Translations under genes and position numbers: made by a program | Assembly (NCBI GenBank): GCA_009780955.1 | Contig: WQZB01000040.1 | Coordinates: forward strand, 1-45,955 | From: Polyangiaceae bacterium | GTDB taxonomy: Bacteria; Myxococcota_A; Polyangia; Polyangiales; Polyangiaceae | Reading direction: 5' to 3' | DNA length: 45,955 nucleotides | Notes under the pieces: generated by a model | The model's database searches: none | What the model saw: the letters and a program-made list of their open reading frames with translations, nothing else | Told to the model about the DNA's origin: nothing | Shown: positions 1 to 9,657 of the stretch, piece by piece | How the letters are laid out: the number at the start of each line of letters is the position of its first letter | How positions within the stretch are numbered: the stretch's first letter is position 1

Positions 1-2
1 AA

Positions 3-182
3 GCCAGGGGCCGGGCCGAGGGTGAGATCCAAAGCCTTCTGATGGTTGTTAGTGCGCGGCGCATCGCGCTGACCAGCAAGCAGAAGAAGCGGATTGAGAC
101 CTGCACGAATCTCGAGCTTCTGGCGCAGTGGATTCGCAGGGCGGCGGTGGTGGAGAACGCCAACAAGCTCTTTGCGGATTGA
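3..182 (+). CDS. C-terminal fragment of an Rpn/DUF4351-like protein (cut by window edge)
   Basis: An open frame enters from the left edge and ends at TGA 180-182, giving about 59 residues. After a basic stretch comes a segment of the type LLMVVSARRIALT, followed by a helix around IETCTNLELLAQWIRRA and the end ANKLFAD. This resembles the C-terminal tail common in Rpn/DUF4351 proteins (PD-(D/E)XK transposase-like), which usually read 'LLxVLEARGLxV...RIxxCTDxxxLExWLRRA'. The catalytic part would lie outside the window, so activity cannot be judged. The family assignment rests on remembered family style, not on a search. The frame converges on trmFO. Confidence 0.55.
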   Translation, partial: ARGRAEGEIQSLLMVVSARRIALTSKQKKRIETCTNLELLAQWIRRAAVVENANKLFAD

Positions 183-269
183 GGCCTGAATCATCGCAGT
201 TCCCTATTTTTGCCAATCCAAAATGTGTAGGGGCGTATGGCCATAGTCGAGGGCGAAGCGGCGTGTTCT
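183..269. repeat. Short intergenic stretch with a GTAGGGGC-type half palindrome
   Basis: The 87 bases between the left-edge fragment and the trmFO stop contain GTAGGGGCGTATGGCCATA at 227-245. This is a half copy of the palindromes at 11660-11860, 16426-16470 and 40344-40415. It centres on the perfect 10-base palindrome TATGGCCATA. It lies between two convergent genes, the position these elements favour elsewhere in the window. Confidence 0.6.
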
Positions 270-1727
270 TCACACGAGGAAGAGATCGTGATCGCCGCTT
301 GAGAGCATTTGAATTTCACCGCTCTGTGCGCGCAACCTCGCCATCGGTGCCCTCGCCAACCACCCCTCAAGATCGGCGAGCGCTTGCTCGGCCATGGCCT
401 GGTAGCGATCGCGCTTTTTGAGCTTGCGGTTGGCTGGCGGCGGCATGCATGCCCAAGTGATGTTCGACGGTTGAAACCTGCCCTCCGAGCGTCGAAGATG
501 CGCGGCAAGGCCGCCGAGTGCCGTGGTTTCTGGCGGAGGCGTGATCAGGTGACGGGAGAGCGACTGAGCAAGGAGGATCGCACAAAGCAAGCCACTCGCT
601 GCGCTTTCGACATAGCCCTCGACGCCCGTGAGCTGGCCGGTGACAAATACATTGGGTTTCGCTCGAAGCTGCATGCGCTCATCGAGCACCTTTGGCGAGT
701 CGATGAAGGTGTTGCGATGCACGCTCCCATAGCGGAGGATCTCGGCGTTTTGTAACCCTGGGATCATCCGAAAGATCCGCGATTGATCGTTGTGAATCAT
801 GCGCGATTGAAAGCCAACGAGGTTATACGCAGTTTTGGCTTGGTCTTCGGCTCGAAGTTGCACGACTGCATAAGGTCTTTTCCCCGTGCGTGGGTCGGTA
901 AGACCCACTGGTTTCATCGGACCAAAGGCAAGTGTCATCTCGCCGCGCGCAGCCATGACTTCGATCGGCAAGCATCCCTCGAAATATCGTTCGAGCTCGA
1001 AGGGGCGCGGCGTAACCTTCTGGGAATTGGCGAGCGCGTAGACGAAGTCTTTGTATTCGCGCTCGTCAAAGGGGCAGTTGACATAGGCCTCGTCGCCAAG
1101 GGCCGTTGCATCGCGCCCTTGGTCAGAGGTGGCAGACGTGGCACATGTGTCTGCGCCAGGCGCGGGCGCGCCCTTCCCCCAACGCGACTGACGAAATACT
1201 TGGTCCCACGCGATCGACTCGGCGCTCACGATGGGCGCGATGGCGTCGTAGTACGCGAGATTGTCGGCACCAACGATGCGAGCGAGATCGGCAGAAAGCG
1301 CATCGCTCGTGAGCGGCCCCGTTGCGAGAATCACGGGTGCATCGGGCGCGGCCTCGGGCACACGCGTGACGATCTCACGGCGGACGCGAATTCGTCGATG
1401 CGCGTCGATGCGCGCGGTCACCGTGCTCGCAAACACGTCGCGATCAACCGCCAGCGCACCACCAGCCGGGACTTTCGCGATGTCTGCAGCTTCGATGACG
1501 AGCGACCCAACACGCCGAAGTTCTTCTTTCAAAAGCCCCACGGCATTGACGAGCCCAACGCCGCGCATCGAGTTCGAACATACGAGCTCGCAAAGCTTGT
1601 CGGTTGTTTGCGCAGGCGTGCGCGCATGCGGTTTTTGCTCGACGAGCTCGACGTCGATCCCGCGCTCGGCAAGTTGAAACGATGCCTCGCAACCGGCAAG
1701 CCCGCCCCCAACCACAATGACCTTCAT
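270..1727 (-). CDS. trmFO: TrmFO, folate- and FAD-dependent tRNA m5U54 methyltransferase
   Basis: Makes 5-methyluridine at position 54 of the tRNA T-loop using 5,10-methylene-THF and FADH2, in the cytoplasm. The N-terminus [16 protein letters not shown] is the dinucleotide-binding loop, and [18 protein letters not shown] and a C-terminal [17 protein letters not shown] are TrmFO family segments. The start at 1727 is chosen because MKVIVVGGG begins there and GAGG lies about 10 bases upstream; an in-frame ATG at 1757 would add ten residues and overlap rel. Product about 485 aa, somewhat longer than usual. The extra length includes a low-complexity insertion of about 26 residues (around 190-215) between the RWGKG and DEAYVNCP segments. 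It lies 26 bases downstream of rel on the same strand and is probably co-transcribed. Confidence 0.94.
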   Translation of the reverse strand: MKVIVVGGGLAGCEASFQLAERGIDVELVEQKPHARTPAQTTDKLCELVCSNSMRGVGLVNAVGLLKEELRRVGSLVIEAADIAKVPAGGALAVDRDVFASTVTARIDAHRRIRVRREIVTRVPEAAPDAPVILATGPLTSDALSADLARIVGADNLAYYDAIAPIVSAESIAWDQVFRQSRWGKGAPAPGADTCATSATSDQGRDATALGDEAYVNCPFDEREYKDFVYALANSQKVTPRPFELERYFEGCLPIEVMAARGEMTLAFGPMKPVGLTDPRTGKRPYAVVQLRAEDQAKTAYNLVGFQSRMIHNDQSRIFRMIPGLQNAEILRYGSVHRNTFIDSPKVLDERMQLRAKPNVFVTGQLTGVEGYVESAASGLLCAILLAQSLSRHLITPPPETTALGGLAAHLRRSEGRFQPSNITWACMPPPANRKLKKRDRYQAMAEQALADLEGWLARAPMARLRAQSGEIQMLSSGDHDLFLV

Positions 1728-1753
1728 CTGGTACGTACCTCGATCGAAAGCGG

Positions 1754-3916
1754 TCACGTTCTTTCAACAACCACTACACCCTGCACCTTCTGCAGCGCGC
1801 GCATCACGTTCTTCAATTGACTTAGGTCGAGGCACACAAACGTGAAAGTATTGATTGCCTTGCCGTCGTCGCTGGCGCGGCAGTTCGCTTCGCTGATGTT
1901 GATGCCCATCTGGCTGAAGGTGTGACCGACCGTTGCGAGAATGCCAGGACGGTTTGCCGTGATGACGCGAAGCTGCACGGCACGGTTGATTTTCGCCTTG
2001 GAGTCCCAAGTGATTTCCACACGACGCTCTGGATCGGTATCGAATGCTTTGGGACACCCGCGACGATGAATGGTGAGGCCGCGGCCACGCGTGATGAAAC
2101 CGAGAATGTCGTCGCCCGGCAAAGGATTGCAGCACTTGGCATAGCGAACGAGAACGTCGTTGATGCCGCTCAGTCGAATGCCACCATCGTCGCCTTTGAT
2201 TTTGCGAACGAACCCCGCAAGGCGCCCTTCACGAAGCTCTTCGGGCGGGATGCTTTTGGCGCCATCGACCGACGGAGGCGCGAGAACTTCGAGCACGTCT
2301 CTCGGATCGATTTTGCCATAGCCGATGCCGATGAAAAGCTCGTCGACGTTCTGAACGTTCACAGTCTCCAGCACCTTGCGAAGCTCGCTGTCGTTCTTGA
2401 GCAGCTTCGTGAGCGAAACGCTTGCACGCGCGAACTCGCGCTCGAGCAGCTCACGCCCAAGCTTCAGCGATTTGTCGCGCTGCTCTTGGCGTAGGTAATT
2501 GCGGATACGCGCGCGAGCGCGCGTGGTCACGACGAAATCGAGCCAGTCTTTGTTCGGTTGCTGGGCTGGATTCGTGACGACCTCGAGAACGTCTCCATTG
2601 CGCAGCCTGTAGCGAAGCGGTTCGAGCTTGCCATTCACCCTCGCGCCGGTGATGTGCTCGCCGATTTGAGAATGGATGGCGAACGCGAAATCGATGGGAG
2701 TACTACCGCGCGGGAAAACGCGCACCTCGCCTTTTGGCGTGAACACGTAGACCTCGTCTTGAAACAGATCGACCTTCACGCCCTCGAGGAACTCGGCCGG
2801 ATCTTTGAGATCCTTCTGCCACTCCATGAGCTGGCGGAGCCAACCAAAGCGCTGCGCGTCGCTTTCGGCAACGCCCCCGCCGTTGCGTTCTTTGTACTTC
2901 CAGTGTGCGGCGATCCCGCGCTCGGCCACACGATGCATTTCGTGGGTGCGGATCTGAATCTCAATGCGCTCGCGCCCTGGCCCAATGACCGTGGTGTGGA
3001 GCGACTGGTACATGTTCGGCTTCGGCAGCGCGATGTAGTCTTTGAAGCGCCCGGGCACCGGCGTCCACTTCGAGTGGATGACACCGAGAGCCGCGTAGCA
3101 ATCGCTCACGGTCTCGACTTGCACGCGGAAAGCGATGATGTCGTGGATTTGCTCGATGGCGCAATCGTTGGCCTTCATCTTGCGCCACACGGAGTAGAGG
3201 TGCTTCGCGCGGCCGGAAACGTCGGCGGCAAAGCCTTGTTCGGCGAGGCGACTCGAGAGCGTTTTGGTGACTTCGACGATGTACCTGTCGCGCTCTTTTT
3301 TCGTGGTTTGAACCGCATTTTTGACCAGAGCGTACGAATCGGGCTCGAGCCACCGAAACGACAAATCTTCGAGCTCGCTCTTGAAGGCCTGAATGCCAAG
3401 GCGATTGGCGAGCGGTGCGTAGATTTCCATCGTTTCGCGAGCAATGCGCTCTTGCGCTTCCGGCTTCATGTGCTCGAGCGTCCGCATGTTGTCGACGCGG
3501 TCGCAAAGCTTGATGAGCAAAACGCGAATGTCGCGCGCCATCGCGACAACCATCTTGCGGAAGTTTTCGGCCTGGCGATCTTCCTTCGAGGTGAAGTTGA
3601 TCTTGCCTAGCTTGGTTACGCCATCAACAAGCGAGGCGATTTCGCTGCCGAATGCGTTTTCGATGTCGTGCGTCGTCGCAAGCGTATCTTCGACAACGTC
3701 ATGCAGAAGGCCGGCGCAAACGCTTGCGGTGTCGAGACGGAGCTCGGTAATGATGCCAGCAACCGACGCCGGGTGAACGAAGTATGGATCGCCCGACTTG
3801 CGCTTCTGACCTTGGTGAGCTTCCGCGCTGTAGTCGTAAGCACGTCTAATCAACGCAGAGTCGGCCGCTGGCTGGTAAGCCTGTACGCGGTCGATGATGT
3901 CGGTGACCTCAAGCAT
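1754..3916 (-). CDS. rel: Bifunctional (p)ppGpp synthetase/hydrolase (RSH family)
   Basis: Long RSH protein of 720 aa that makes and degrades (p)ppGpp in the stringent response. In order: HD hydrolase domain (about residues 25-175, with HPASVAG and HDVVEDT); synthetase domain (about 230-350, with [12 protein letters not shown] and YQSLHT, then IEIQIRT); TGS domain (about 390-450, from [10 protein letters not shown]); a cysteine-containing region ([16 protein letters not shown]); and a C-terminal ACT domain starting at [12 protein letters not shown]. The intact HD motif and the RFKD form of the synthetase loop fit a bifunctional Rel/SpoT enzyme rather than a synthetase-only RelA. It is divergent from hemW, with 98 bases between the starts, and trmFO follows. 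Confidence 0.97.
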   Translation of the reverse strand: MLEVTDIIDRVQAYQPAADSALIRRAYDYSAEAHQGQKRKSGDPYFVHPASVAGIITELRLDTASVCAGLLHDVVEDTLATTHDIENAFGSEIASLVDGVTKLGKINFTSKEDRQAENFRKMVVAMARDIRVLLIKLCDRVDNMRTLEHMKPEAQERIARETMEIYAPLANRLGIQAFKSELEDLSFRWLEPDSYALVKNAVQTTKKERDRYIVEVTKTLSSRLAEQGFAADVSGRAKHLYSVWRKMKANDCAIEQIHDIIAFRVQVETVSDCYAALGVIHSKWTPVPGRFKDYIALPKPNMYQSLHTTVIGPGRERIEIQIRTHEMHRVAERGIAAHWKYKERNGGGVAESDAQRFGWLRQLMEWQKDLKDPAEFLEGVKVDLFQDEVYVFTPKGEVRVFPRGSTPIDFAFAIHSQIGEHITGARVNGKLEPLRYRLRNGDVLEVVTNPAQQPNKDWLDFVVTTRARARIRNYLRQEQRDKSLKLGRELLEREFARASVSLTKLLKNDSELRKVLETVNVQNVDELFIGIGYGKIDPRDVLEVLAPPSVDGAKSIPPEELREGRLAGFVRKIKGDDGGIRLSGINDVLVRYAKCCNPLPGDDILGFITRGRGLTIHRRGCPKAFDTDPERRVEITWDSKAKINRAVQLRVITANRPGILATVGHTFSQMGINISEANCRASDDGKAINTFTFVCLDLSQLKNVMRALQKVQGVVVVERT

Positions 3917-4014
3917 AGATGCGGCTTAGATCTTCGCTGAACAAGCGAAATACCGAAAGATTTGAGATTACCACCCGTCATTTTCTGCGGCAACAAAGGC
4001 TTTAAGATAAGGCG

Positions 4015-5220
4015 TTGGGCCCGGTGGCTTCCATTTACGTGCATTTTCCCTGGTGTCTGTCCAAGTGCCCCTATTGCGATTTCGTCAGCTTCGCGGTCGA
4101 GCCCAAAGAAATCGACCACGCCGGCTACGCCAAGGCTGTTCTGCGCGAGGCCGAGGTTCGCTCACGCGATATAGCCAAGCGCGGCAAGCCGATCGCGATC
4201 ACAAGTATCTACGTTGGCGGCGGCACGCCGAGTCTATGGGAACCGCACGAGCTCGGGCGCGTGCTCAAAGGGTTTTTTGCGCTGTTTCATGTGAGCCACG
4301 ATGCCGAGATCACGGTCGAGTGTAACCCAACCTCACTCGATCGCCAGCGTGCCATTGCCCTTCGTGATTGGGGCGTCAACCGGCTTTCCATCGGTGTGCA
4401 GTCGCTCTGCGCCGCGTCCTTGCGCTTTCTTGGACGACGGCACGATCCCGACGGTGCGCGCCGAGCCATTGATGCAGCCCTACAAGCCGGGATTGAGCGA
4501 CTTTCGGCCGATCTCATCTTCGGCCTGCCAAACCAGAGCGCAGACGACGCGCGCGCCGAGGCGTTGGCGCTCGCGACAACCGGCGTTCAACACTTGTCGT
4601 GCTACGAGCTTTCCATCGAGCCGGACACGCTGTTTGGTGAGCGTCGCAAGCGTGGCCTTCTCCCCATGGCTGACGAAAGCACAGTTGCCGATGCTTTTGT
4701 TGCCATCGACGCAGCGCTCGAGGCACGCGGCTTTCGTCATTACGAGATCTCGAACTACGCCACGGCCGGGCAAGAGTCACAACACAACCTCACCTACTGG
4801 CGCGGTGATGAATACATCGGGCTTGGCGTTGCGGCGTTCGGCTTTCTTCGCCACGGAGCCGGCGGCACGCGCTACCAAAATGTGGATGATCCGAAAAAGT
4901 ACATCGTAGCCACGCAGGCCGCACCGCAGCCGCCAAGGATGAAATCGCGGCAAATCGAAAGCGGGCTTTTGATGTCGAGCGAATCGCTCGACAAGCAAGC
5001 ACTCTTTCGCGAGCGCATCATGCTCGGATTGCGCATTGCCGAAGGAGTCGATCTCGCGCGCGCCGGGCGCGATCTCGGCATCGATCCTTGGACGAGCCAT
5101 CGCTTGAAAGCCATTGACAAGCTCACGAGGTGCGGTCGGCTCACGCGCGCCGGTGATATTTTACGTATTCCCCACGCGGCGTGGCTTTACACGAACGACA
5201 CAGTATCGAGTTTATTTTAG
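4015..5220 (+). CDS. hemW: HemW-type radical SAM heme chaperone
   Basis: Radical SAM protein of 401 aa related to oxygen-independent coproporphyrinogen III oxidase. HemW proteins carry a 4Fe-4S cluster and transfer heme to apoproteins. The cluster motif is CLSKCPYC near residue 14, preceded by YVHFPW. VGGGTPSLW, VECNPTS, SIGVQSL, LIFGLPNQ and HYEISNYA follow in family order. The start is TTG (4015); GTG at 4024 is an alternative. Residues about 302-318 (nt 4917-4967) are encoded by a half copy of the palindromic element found at 6453, 24779 and 38838, adding a linker before the C-terminal helical domain. The gene converges on the antiporter gene, and the two stops overlap by nine bases. Confidence 0.93.
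   Translation: MGPVASIYVHFPWCLSKCPYCDFVSFAVEPKEIDHAGYAKAVLREAEVRSRDIAKRGKPIAITSIYVGGGTPSLWEPHELGRVLKGFFALFHVSHDAEITVECNPTSLDRQRAIALRDWGVNRLSIGVQSLCAASLRFLGRRHDPDGARRAIDAALQAGIERLSADLIFGLPNQSADDARAEALALATTGVQHLSCYELSIEPDTLFGERRKRGLLPMADESTVADAFVAIDAALEARGFRHYEISNYATAGQESQHNLTYWRGDEYIGLGVAAFGFLRHGAGGTRYQNVDDPKKYIVATQAAPQPPRMKSRQIESGLLMSSESLDKQALFRERIMLGLRIAEGVDLARAGRDLGIDPWTSHRLKAIDKLTRCGRLTRAGDILRIPHAAWLYTNDTVSSLF
4917..4967. repeat. Half copy of the GACCGCTTTC palindromic element inside hemW
   Basis: These 51 bases run from GGCCGCACCGCAGCCGCCAA to CAAATCGAAAGCGGGCT. They match the right half of the element at 38911-38961 at roughly nine positions in ten, by eye. The segment is translated in frame as part of hemW. 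Confidence 0.85.
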
Positions 5221-6423
5221 ACGGCCTAAGCGCGCCGCGAGTGCGGGTGGCGCAACCACGGTGGTAACGAACACAGCGGCCACGAGCGAGGCATAAACGC
5301 CAGGCGGAAAAAGTGGCTCGCCGCCGATCACAAGTTTCTGTCCTGCGTCAGCGAAAATGAGACCAACCTCACCGCGCGGAACCATGCCGAAACCAACGGT
5401 AAGCCGATCGACTTTTGCGCCTCTCACCCCCAAGCCACATGCAAGCTTGCCAACGAAGGCTGCAACCACGAGCGCGAGGGTCAACAAAATCGTTGATCCA
5501 TTGAAGCCTGTAAGCTTCACATTCATGCCAGTTCGAACAAAAAAGACTGGCGCAAAAACCGCAACGATGGGCGCAGCGAACTCTTCAACCTGCTTGAGCC
5601 CTCCAGAGCCGAATGGCTTGAGCCGAACGTCGTCGAGCAACAGGCCCGCAACGTACGCACCAACGATGGCCGCAAGCCCCGATTGATCGCTCACACCGGC
5701 GAGCACGAGGCAGAACGCAATCGACACGGCGCCAAGGACATGAGGCGCACGCAACCGGGCTGCAACATGAGAAACGCCTCGCATTACCCAGAGCCCCACG
5801 GCAAGCGAACCCACGACGAAGGCTACGGCAACACCGGAGATACGCGCGATCATCGCGACGTCGGGTGCGCCGCTCACCGCAATGGCCGAAACCACGGCAA
5901 GCATGATGAGGCCGAGCACATCGTCGATCACCGCCGCACCAAGAATGATGTTTGCTTCGCTCGCGCCCAGCACACCGGCGTCTTTGAGTACGCTCGCAGT
6001 AACGCCCACACTCGTCGCGCAAAGCGTAGCCCCAACGAACAAGTGCAGCGACGACGGAGCAGCCGGCAATAACGCGCGGCTCGTGCCGTAGCCGAGAATC
6101 GTCGGCGCTACCACGCCGAGCAATGCAACAACGCCAGCACGAGGTGCCACGTTGACCATCTGGCGAACGCTCGACTCGAGCCCCACCTGAAAGAGCAGCA
6201 GCATCACGCCGAGTTCGGCCGCAAACGCAATGGCCGTTCCCTGAGCTTCGTGGTTGAACGCGTCGACTGCGGCGAACGGCAAGCTGCCGAGCACAACGCC
6301 AGCAAGTAGCTCACCGAGCACGGCAGGTTGACCTAATCGCAACGCACCTTCGCCGCCCAGCTTGGCCGCGAGAATCATCGTGGCGAGAGTCAGCCACGTT
6401 GCTGCTGTAACGCCGTGATCCAT
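5212..6423 (-). CDS. CPA2-family cation/proton antiporter (NapA/KefB-like membrane part)
   Basis: Inner-membrane monovalent cation:proton antiporter of about 403 aa with some 12 hydrophobic segments. VMLLLFQVGLES, ATSVGVTASVLKD, GAAVIDDVLGLIML and VPRGEVGLIFADAG are CPA2 landmarks. The paired aspartates in IDDVLG are the pattern of electrogenic Na+/H+ exchangers such as NapA, whereas Kef channels usually have QD there. There is no C-terminal TrkA-N/RCK domain, so this is not a full KefB/KefC. The start at 6423 (MDHGVTAATW) is preferred over 6465 because the upstream residues are basic and that DNA abuts the palindromic element at 6453-6576. Its stop overlaps the hemW stop by nine bases on the opposite strand. 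The transported ion cannot be read from sequence. Confidence 0.88.
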   Translation of the reverse strand: MDHGVTAATWLTLATMILAAKLGGEGALRLGQPAVLGELLAGVVLGSLPFAAVDAFNHEAQGTAIAFAAELGVMLLLFQVGLESSVRQMVNVAPRAGVVALLGVVAPTILGYGTSRALLPAAPSSLHLFVGATLCATSVGVTASVLKDAGVLGASEANIILGAAVIDDVLGLIMLAVVSAIAVSGAPDVAMIARISGVAVAFVVGSLAVGLWVMRGVSHVAARLRAPHVLGAVSIAFCLVLAGVSDQSGLAAIVGAYVAGLLLDDVRLKPFGSGGLKQVEEFAAPIVAVFAPVFFVRTGMNVKLTGFNGSTILLTLALVVAAFVGKLACGLGVRGAKVDRLTVGFGMVPRGEVGLIFADAGQKLVIGGEPLFPPGVYASLVAAVFVTTVVAPPALAARLGRLK

Positions 6424-6452
6424 CGAAGAAATCGCGCTAAATCGAACTTTTG

Positions 6453-6576
6453 AGACCGCTTTCAAGTTGACGCGAGATCGAGGCGGCGGCGAGGAGCCCG
6501 CGTAAGCGTACGTTGTGGTACGTGCGCAGGTACCGCAGCCGCCAACGAAGAGATCGAGTCAAATCGAAAGCGGTCA
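6453..6576. repeat. GACCGCTTTC palindromic element, copy 1
   Basis: A 124-base imperfect palindrome. The left arm begins AGACCGCTTTCAAGTTGACG and the right arm ends AGTCAAATCGAAAGCGGTCA, with inner GAGGCGGCGG and CCGCAGCCGCC also pairing. The right edge, read on the minus strand, is TGACCGCTTTC, and its TGA (6574-6576) is the stop codon of the TPR/PEGA gene. The central ~45 bases differ from the other copies. Confidence 0.85.
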
Positions 6577-7602
6577 GAATGTAGTGTTGAACCCAAGCCC
6601 TGTGGTGCCACCGCCGATAAGCGGCACAACGTGCGGGCCTTCGAGATTACCTGATTTCGACGAGCTCGATGGCGTGAGCGCCAGCCAAATGCCAGTGCCG
6701 ATGAGCACAACACCACCTGCACCCGCGATGATCGCAACGAGCCGATCGTTCTTCGCCGCTTTGGCGTACGAATCGCGTGAGCTCTGTGTGGCTTGATAAT
6801 TCACATCGGATTGTGAGAGGTTGTTCAGCGTATTGTCGTAGTCTTTTCGCTTGTTGGCTTGGGAGATGGACACCACCCCGAAACCAATGGCCACACCGGC
6901 CGCAACAATGCCCGTACCGCCAAGGACGTAACCCAAAGTGCGCTGGTTGGTGCGGTCTTTCGAAGTGTCCTGCGAAGCAGGACTACCGCCTCCAGCATGG
7001 ATCGTGCTGGCGGTCGCTTCTGATGCGTCTTCAAGGGGCGGCACCTCAAAACGTGTCACGTGTGGACCCGTGGGAATGTCGACCGTGCCAACCCAAGTTT
7101 TCTTCCCTTTGGCAGAGACCTCGATGTTGTGGCTGCCCGGATCGATCGGAACGTCTCTGCCGATCGCAGCAAGCGGAAGGGGAGTTCCATCTCGCATAAT
7201 CGTAAGGCCCGAGGCGGGATCGTTCGTTGTCATGTGCAGCTTCGGCAGAAGCTGCTCGAGGCGCGCGGCCTCTTTCAATGCGAGATCGGCGCGATCGGAC
7301 TGCCTACGCTCTCTCGCGAGACTTGCCGCTGTTTTGTACCAACCCCACGCTGTAGCGACTTTACCAAGCTTGTCATTGCAAAACCCGAGATTGATTTCGG
7401 TGCCGGACGACGGATCAGCCTCGTTGCTTCCAGCAAACGCCTCGCACGCGGCTTTGTAGTCGTCCCTTTTCAGCGCTGCCACGCCTTCTTCGAAGAGTTT
7501 CTCCGCGGTTGACGTGTCGCCAGCACGAGCCAAGCTCGGTGCGGTCATAATGGTCCCAACCACCGCGATCGCGGCAAACCATGAGTAGGACATGCGTCGC
7601 AT
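6574..7602 (-). CDS. Secreted or membrane-anchored TPR/PEGA-type protein
   Basis: Protein of 342 aa in a style common in Polyangia. Residues 1-27 are a signal peptide ending in SLARA-G. Residues about 30-115 form TPR-like helices (AEKLFEEGVAALKRDDYKAACEAF). Residues about 118-190 form a PEGA-like beta domain (DPASGLTIMRDGTPLP, DPGSHNIEVSAKG). Two hydrophobic segments lie at about 222-246 and 287-309, with a Gln/Ser-rich loop between. It is 91 bases downstream of the Ser/Thr kinase on the same strand, and such proteins often accompany kinase genes in myxobacteria. A role as envelope sensor, partner or substrate of the kinase is inference. The TGA stop is the first three bases of the adjacent palindromic element. 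Confidence 0.85.
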   Translation of the reverse strand: MRRMSYSWFAAIAVVGTIMTAPSLARAGDTSTAEKLFEEGVAALKRDDYKAACEAFAGSNEADPSSGTEINLGFCNDKLGKVATAWGWYKTAASLARERRQSDRADLALKEAARLEQLLPKLHMTTNDPASGLTIMRDGTPLPLAAIGRDVPIDPGSHNIEVSAKGKKTWVGTVDIPTGPHVTRFEVPPLEDASEATASTIHAGGGSPASQDTSKDRTNQRTLGYVLGGTGIVAAGVAIGFGVVSISQANKRKDYDNTLNNLSQSDVNYQATQSSRDSYAKAAKNDRLVAIIAGAGGVVLIGTGIWLALTPSSSSKSGNLEGPHVVPLIGGGTTGLGFNTTF

Positions 7603-7693
7603 CGGTGGAAGCTATACACCACACACGCCCAAACAGGAATCTACCCAACACCAGGCAAGCCACGCGATCAAGACAACCGTTTGGGGGCACGCC

Positions 7694-9379
7694 CTAGCGC
7701 CAAGACGAATATCCGGGGCTGCTCGCTGTAGTTGTCGGCTGCGGCGGCGCCGTCGGGCCTAGTGGCTTCGGGCCTGGTGACTTTGGGCCTGGCGGCTTCG
7801 GGCCTGGTGGCTTCGTCGTACCACCGGGCGGCTTCGTCGTACCACCGGGCGGCTTCACCGCGGTTGGAGGCTGTGGATTCGACGGCGGCGCCAAATCGGT
7901 TGCCGTTATACCCGAAGGGGTGGTGGAGGGATGGTCCGAAGGCGTAGTGGTGGAGTACACCACCACGGGTTCGATGGACGCATCTCGAAACGAAGGCGTT
8001 GCGGTCGGCACAACGGGCTCGTGGGAAATTGGCGTTTGGGAAGCCGGCGCCTGTGGAACAAGCGAAGAACCGGTTGGCTTTGTCGTAGTTCCGTGGGACG
8101 GGGGTTTTGGGGGATCGTTGCCCAATGCAACGGCACCAAGCACGAGGCCCATAATCGCCAACACTCCGGCGACCATGCCAAACACGGTGCGCGATTTCGG
8201 CTTCGACCAGATGCGTTGCCGCCGCGTCTGGTCCAGCACGCTCAAACCGGACTGCGTTAGGTGCGGTGGAGGCGTGTTCGGGCCGCCGATAGCTAGTGTG
8301 GCCACGACGACAGGCACGTTCGAAGTCGAGACATTGGGCGGGTCCGTTGGGTTGATTCCTACGGTGCGCTCTTGCGATGACTGCGCGCCGAACACCACCG
8401 CTGGCATCGGCCCCAATGCCTTTTTCCCCGACCCAGGAAGTTGCTGAGTGACCGCCAAAGACAACAACCCGTTCGCGTTATTCCCGTTAGCCCGCGATGT
8501 GCTTTCGACCGACAGCGGCGTGAGAGCCGCGATGATCTCGGACACCGTCTGGAAGCGATGGTCGGGATTCGCCTGAAGACAGCGCATGACAATCGTTTCG
8601 AGTTCGGCAGGCACATCGGGCCTACACACGCGCACTGGCACTGGATCCAATTCGAGGATCGCAGAGAAAAGCTCGCCGAGGGTTTCGCCCATGAACGGCA
8701 AAGTTCCAGTGAGAAGCTCGTACATGATGACGCCAAGCGCCCAGATGTCTGCACGCTCGTCGACGCGCTTCGGGCTGCGAAGCTGCTCAGGGGACATGTA
8801 CATGGGCGAACCGAGCATCGCCTTGGTGGTGGTAAGCGCGCTGGGGACCGCCGCGAGCGACGAAGACTTCGAGATGCCGAAGTCGAGTACCTTGACGATG
8901 CTCGTACCGTTGTCGTTCTTCGCGAGAAAAAGATTCGAGGGTTTGAGATCGCGATGAATGATGCCTTTGTCGTGCGCGAGCTTCACACCCTCGAGCGCCT
9001 CGAGCATGTAGGTGATGACCTCGGACGTTGGTAGTGGCCTACGCCGCTCGAGCACGTGGGCGAGATCCTCGCCTTCGAGCAGCTCGAGGATCATGTACGC
9101 GTAACCTTTTTCTTCGCCAACGTCCTCGACACGGACAACGTGCTCGCTGCGAATCCTCGCAGCTGCGCGCCCCTCATTTTTAAACCTGGCAATGGCTTCG
9201 ACATTCATCGTGTCGAAGAGCATCACCTTCACCGCAACGACGCTTTCGAGCTCGATGTGCCGTGCAGCAAACACCGAGCCCATACCGCCCCGACCGATGA
9301 GACGTTCAATAACGAATTTGTTGGCGACGATGTCACCAATACCTGGAAGCCGCGAGGATTCTTCTAAAGCGTCTACCAT
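7694..9379 (-). CDS. Transmembrane Hanks-type Ser/Thr protein kinase
   Basis: About 561 aa. The kinase domain spans residues ~20-290: glycine loop GRGGMGSVF (29-37), VAVK lysine 51, HRDLKPSN (142-149), DFG (166-168), activation segment rich in Thr/Ser, then SPEQ and the ADIWALGVIMYEL helix. All catalytic residues are present. One transmembrane helix (~398-420) is followed by an exported Pro/Thr/Ser tail with KPPGGTT and GPKPPGP repeats, suited to spanning periplasm or cell wall. The start at 9379 (MVDALEES) is chosen; 9406 is possible, and neither has a strong ribosome site. Substrates are unknown. The PP2C phosphatase and FHA proteins elsewhere in the window are possible network partners. 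Confidence 0.95.
   Translation of the reverse strand: MVDALEESSRLPGIGDIVANKFVIERLIGRGGMGSVFAARHIELESVVAVKVMLFDTMNVEAIARFKNEGRAAARIRSEHVVRVEDVGEEKGYAYMILELLEGEDLAHVLERRRPLPTSEVITYMLEALEGVKLAHDKGIIHRDLKPSNLFLAKNDNGTSIVKVLDFGISKSSSLAAVPSALTTTKAMLGSPMYMSPEQLRSPKRVDERADIWALGVIMYELLTGTLPFMGETLGELFSAILELDPVPVRVCRPDVPAELETIVMRCLQANPDHRFQTVSEIIAALTPLSVESTSRANGNNANGLLSLAVTQQLPGSGKKALGPMPAVVFGAQSSQERTVGINPTDPPNVSTSNVPVVVATLAIGGPNTPPPHLTQSGLSVLDQTRRQRIWSKPKSRTVFGMVAGVLAIMGLVLGAVALGNDPPKPPSHGTTTKPTGSSLVPQAPASQTPISHEPVVPTATPSFRDASIEPVVVYSTTTPSDHPSTTPSGITATDLAPPSNPQPPTAVKPPGGTTKPPGGTTKPPGPKPPGPKSPGPKPLGPTAPPQPTTTASSPGYSSWR
7811..7852 (-). repeat. Tandem 21-base repeat in the kinase tail
   Basis: Two adjacent copies of a 21-base unit (CTTCGTCGTACCACCGGGCG plus G) are followed by a broken third. 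Each encodes KPPGGTT in the exported Pro-rich tail. Related GGGCCTGGTGGCTT-type units lie just before it (about 7760-7810). Repeats of this kind can change copy number by slippage and so change tail length. Confidence 0.8.
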
Positions 9380-9510
9380 CCCGCGGTAGCGAGCATACGG
9401 CCCCAATTCGATCGATACAAGCGATCGACGTTGGTTCTGTGAACGAACGAGGCTTTCATGGCGGCCGTTGCACCAGTCGCGCCAGTCGCGCTTGCTGCGA
9501 GGCCCAATTG

Positions 9511-9582
<72 letters not shown>

Positions 9583-9657
9583 GACGGAGCGCATTGATGT
9601 AAGCGTCTAGGCGTGAAGAGTCAAGCCACCCGCACCTACCATGAAGACCACTCCGCA

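Noticed and set aside
783..1820. 345-aa plus-strand frame opposite trmFO
   Set aside because: Shadow frame; the minus strand carries complete TrmFO motifs and this product has no domain pattern.
2558..3610. 350-aa plus-strand frame opposite rel
   Set aside because: Lies wholly inside rel, whose HD, synthetase, TGS and ACT parts are intact.
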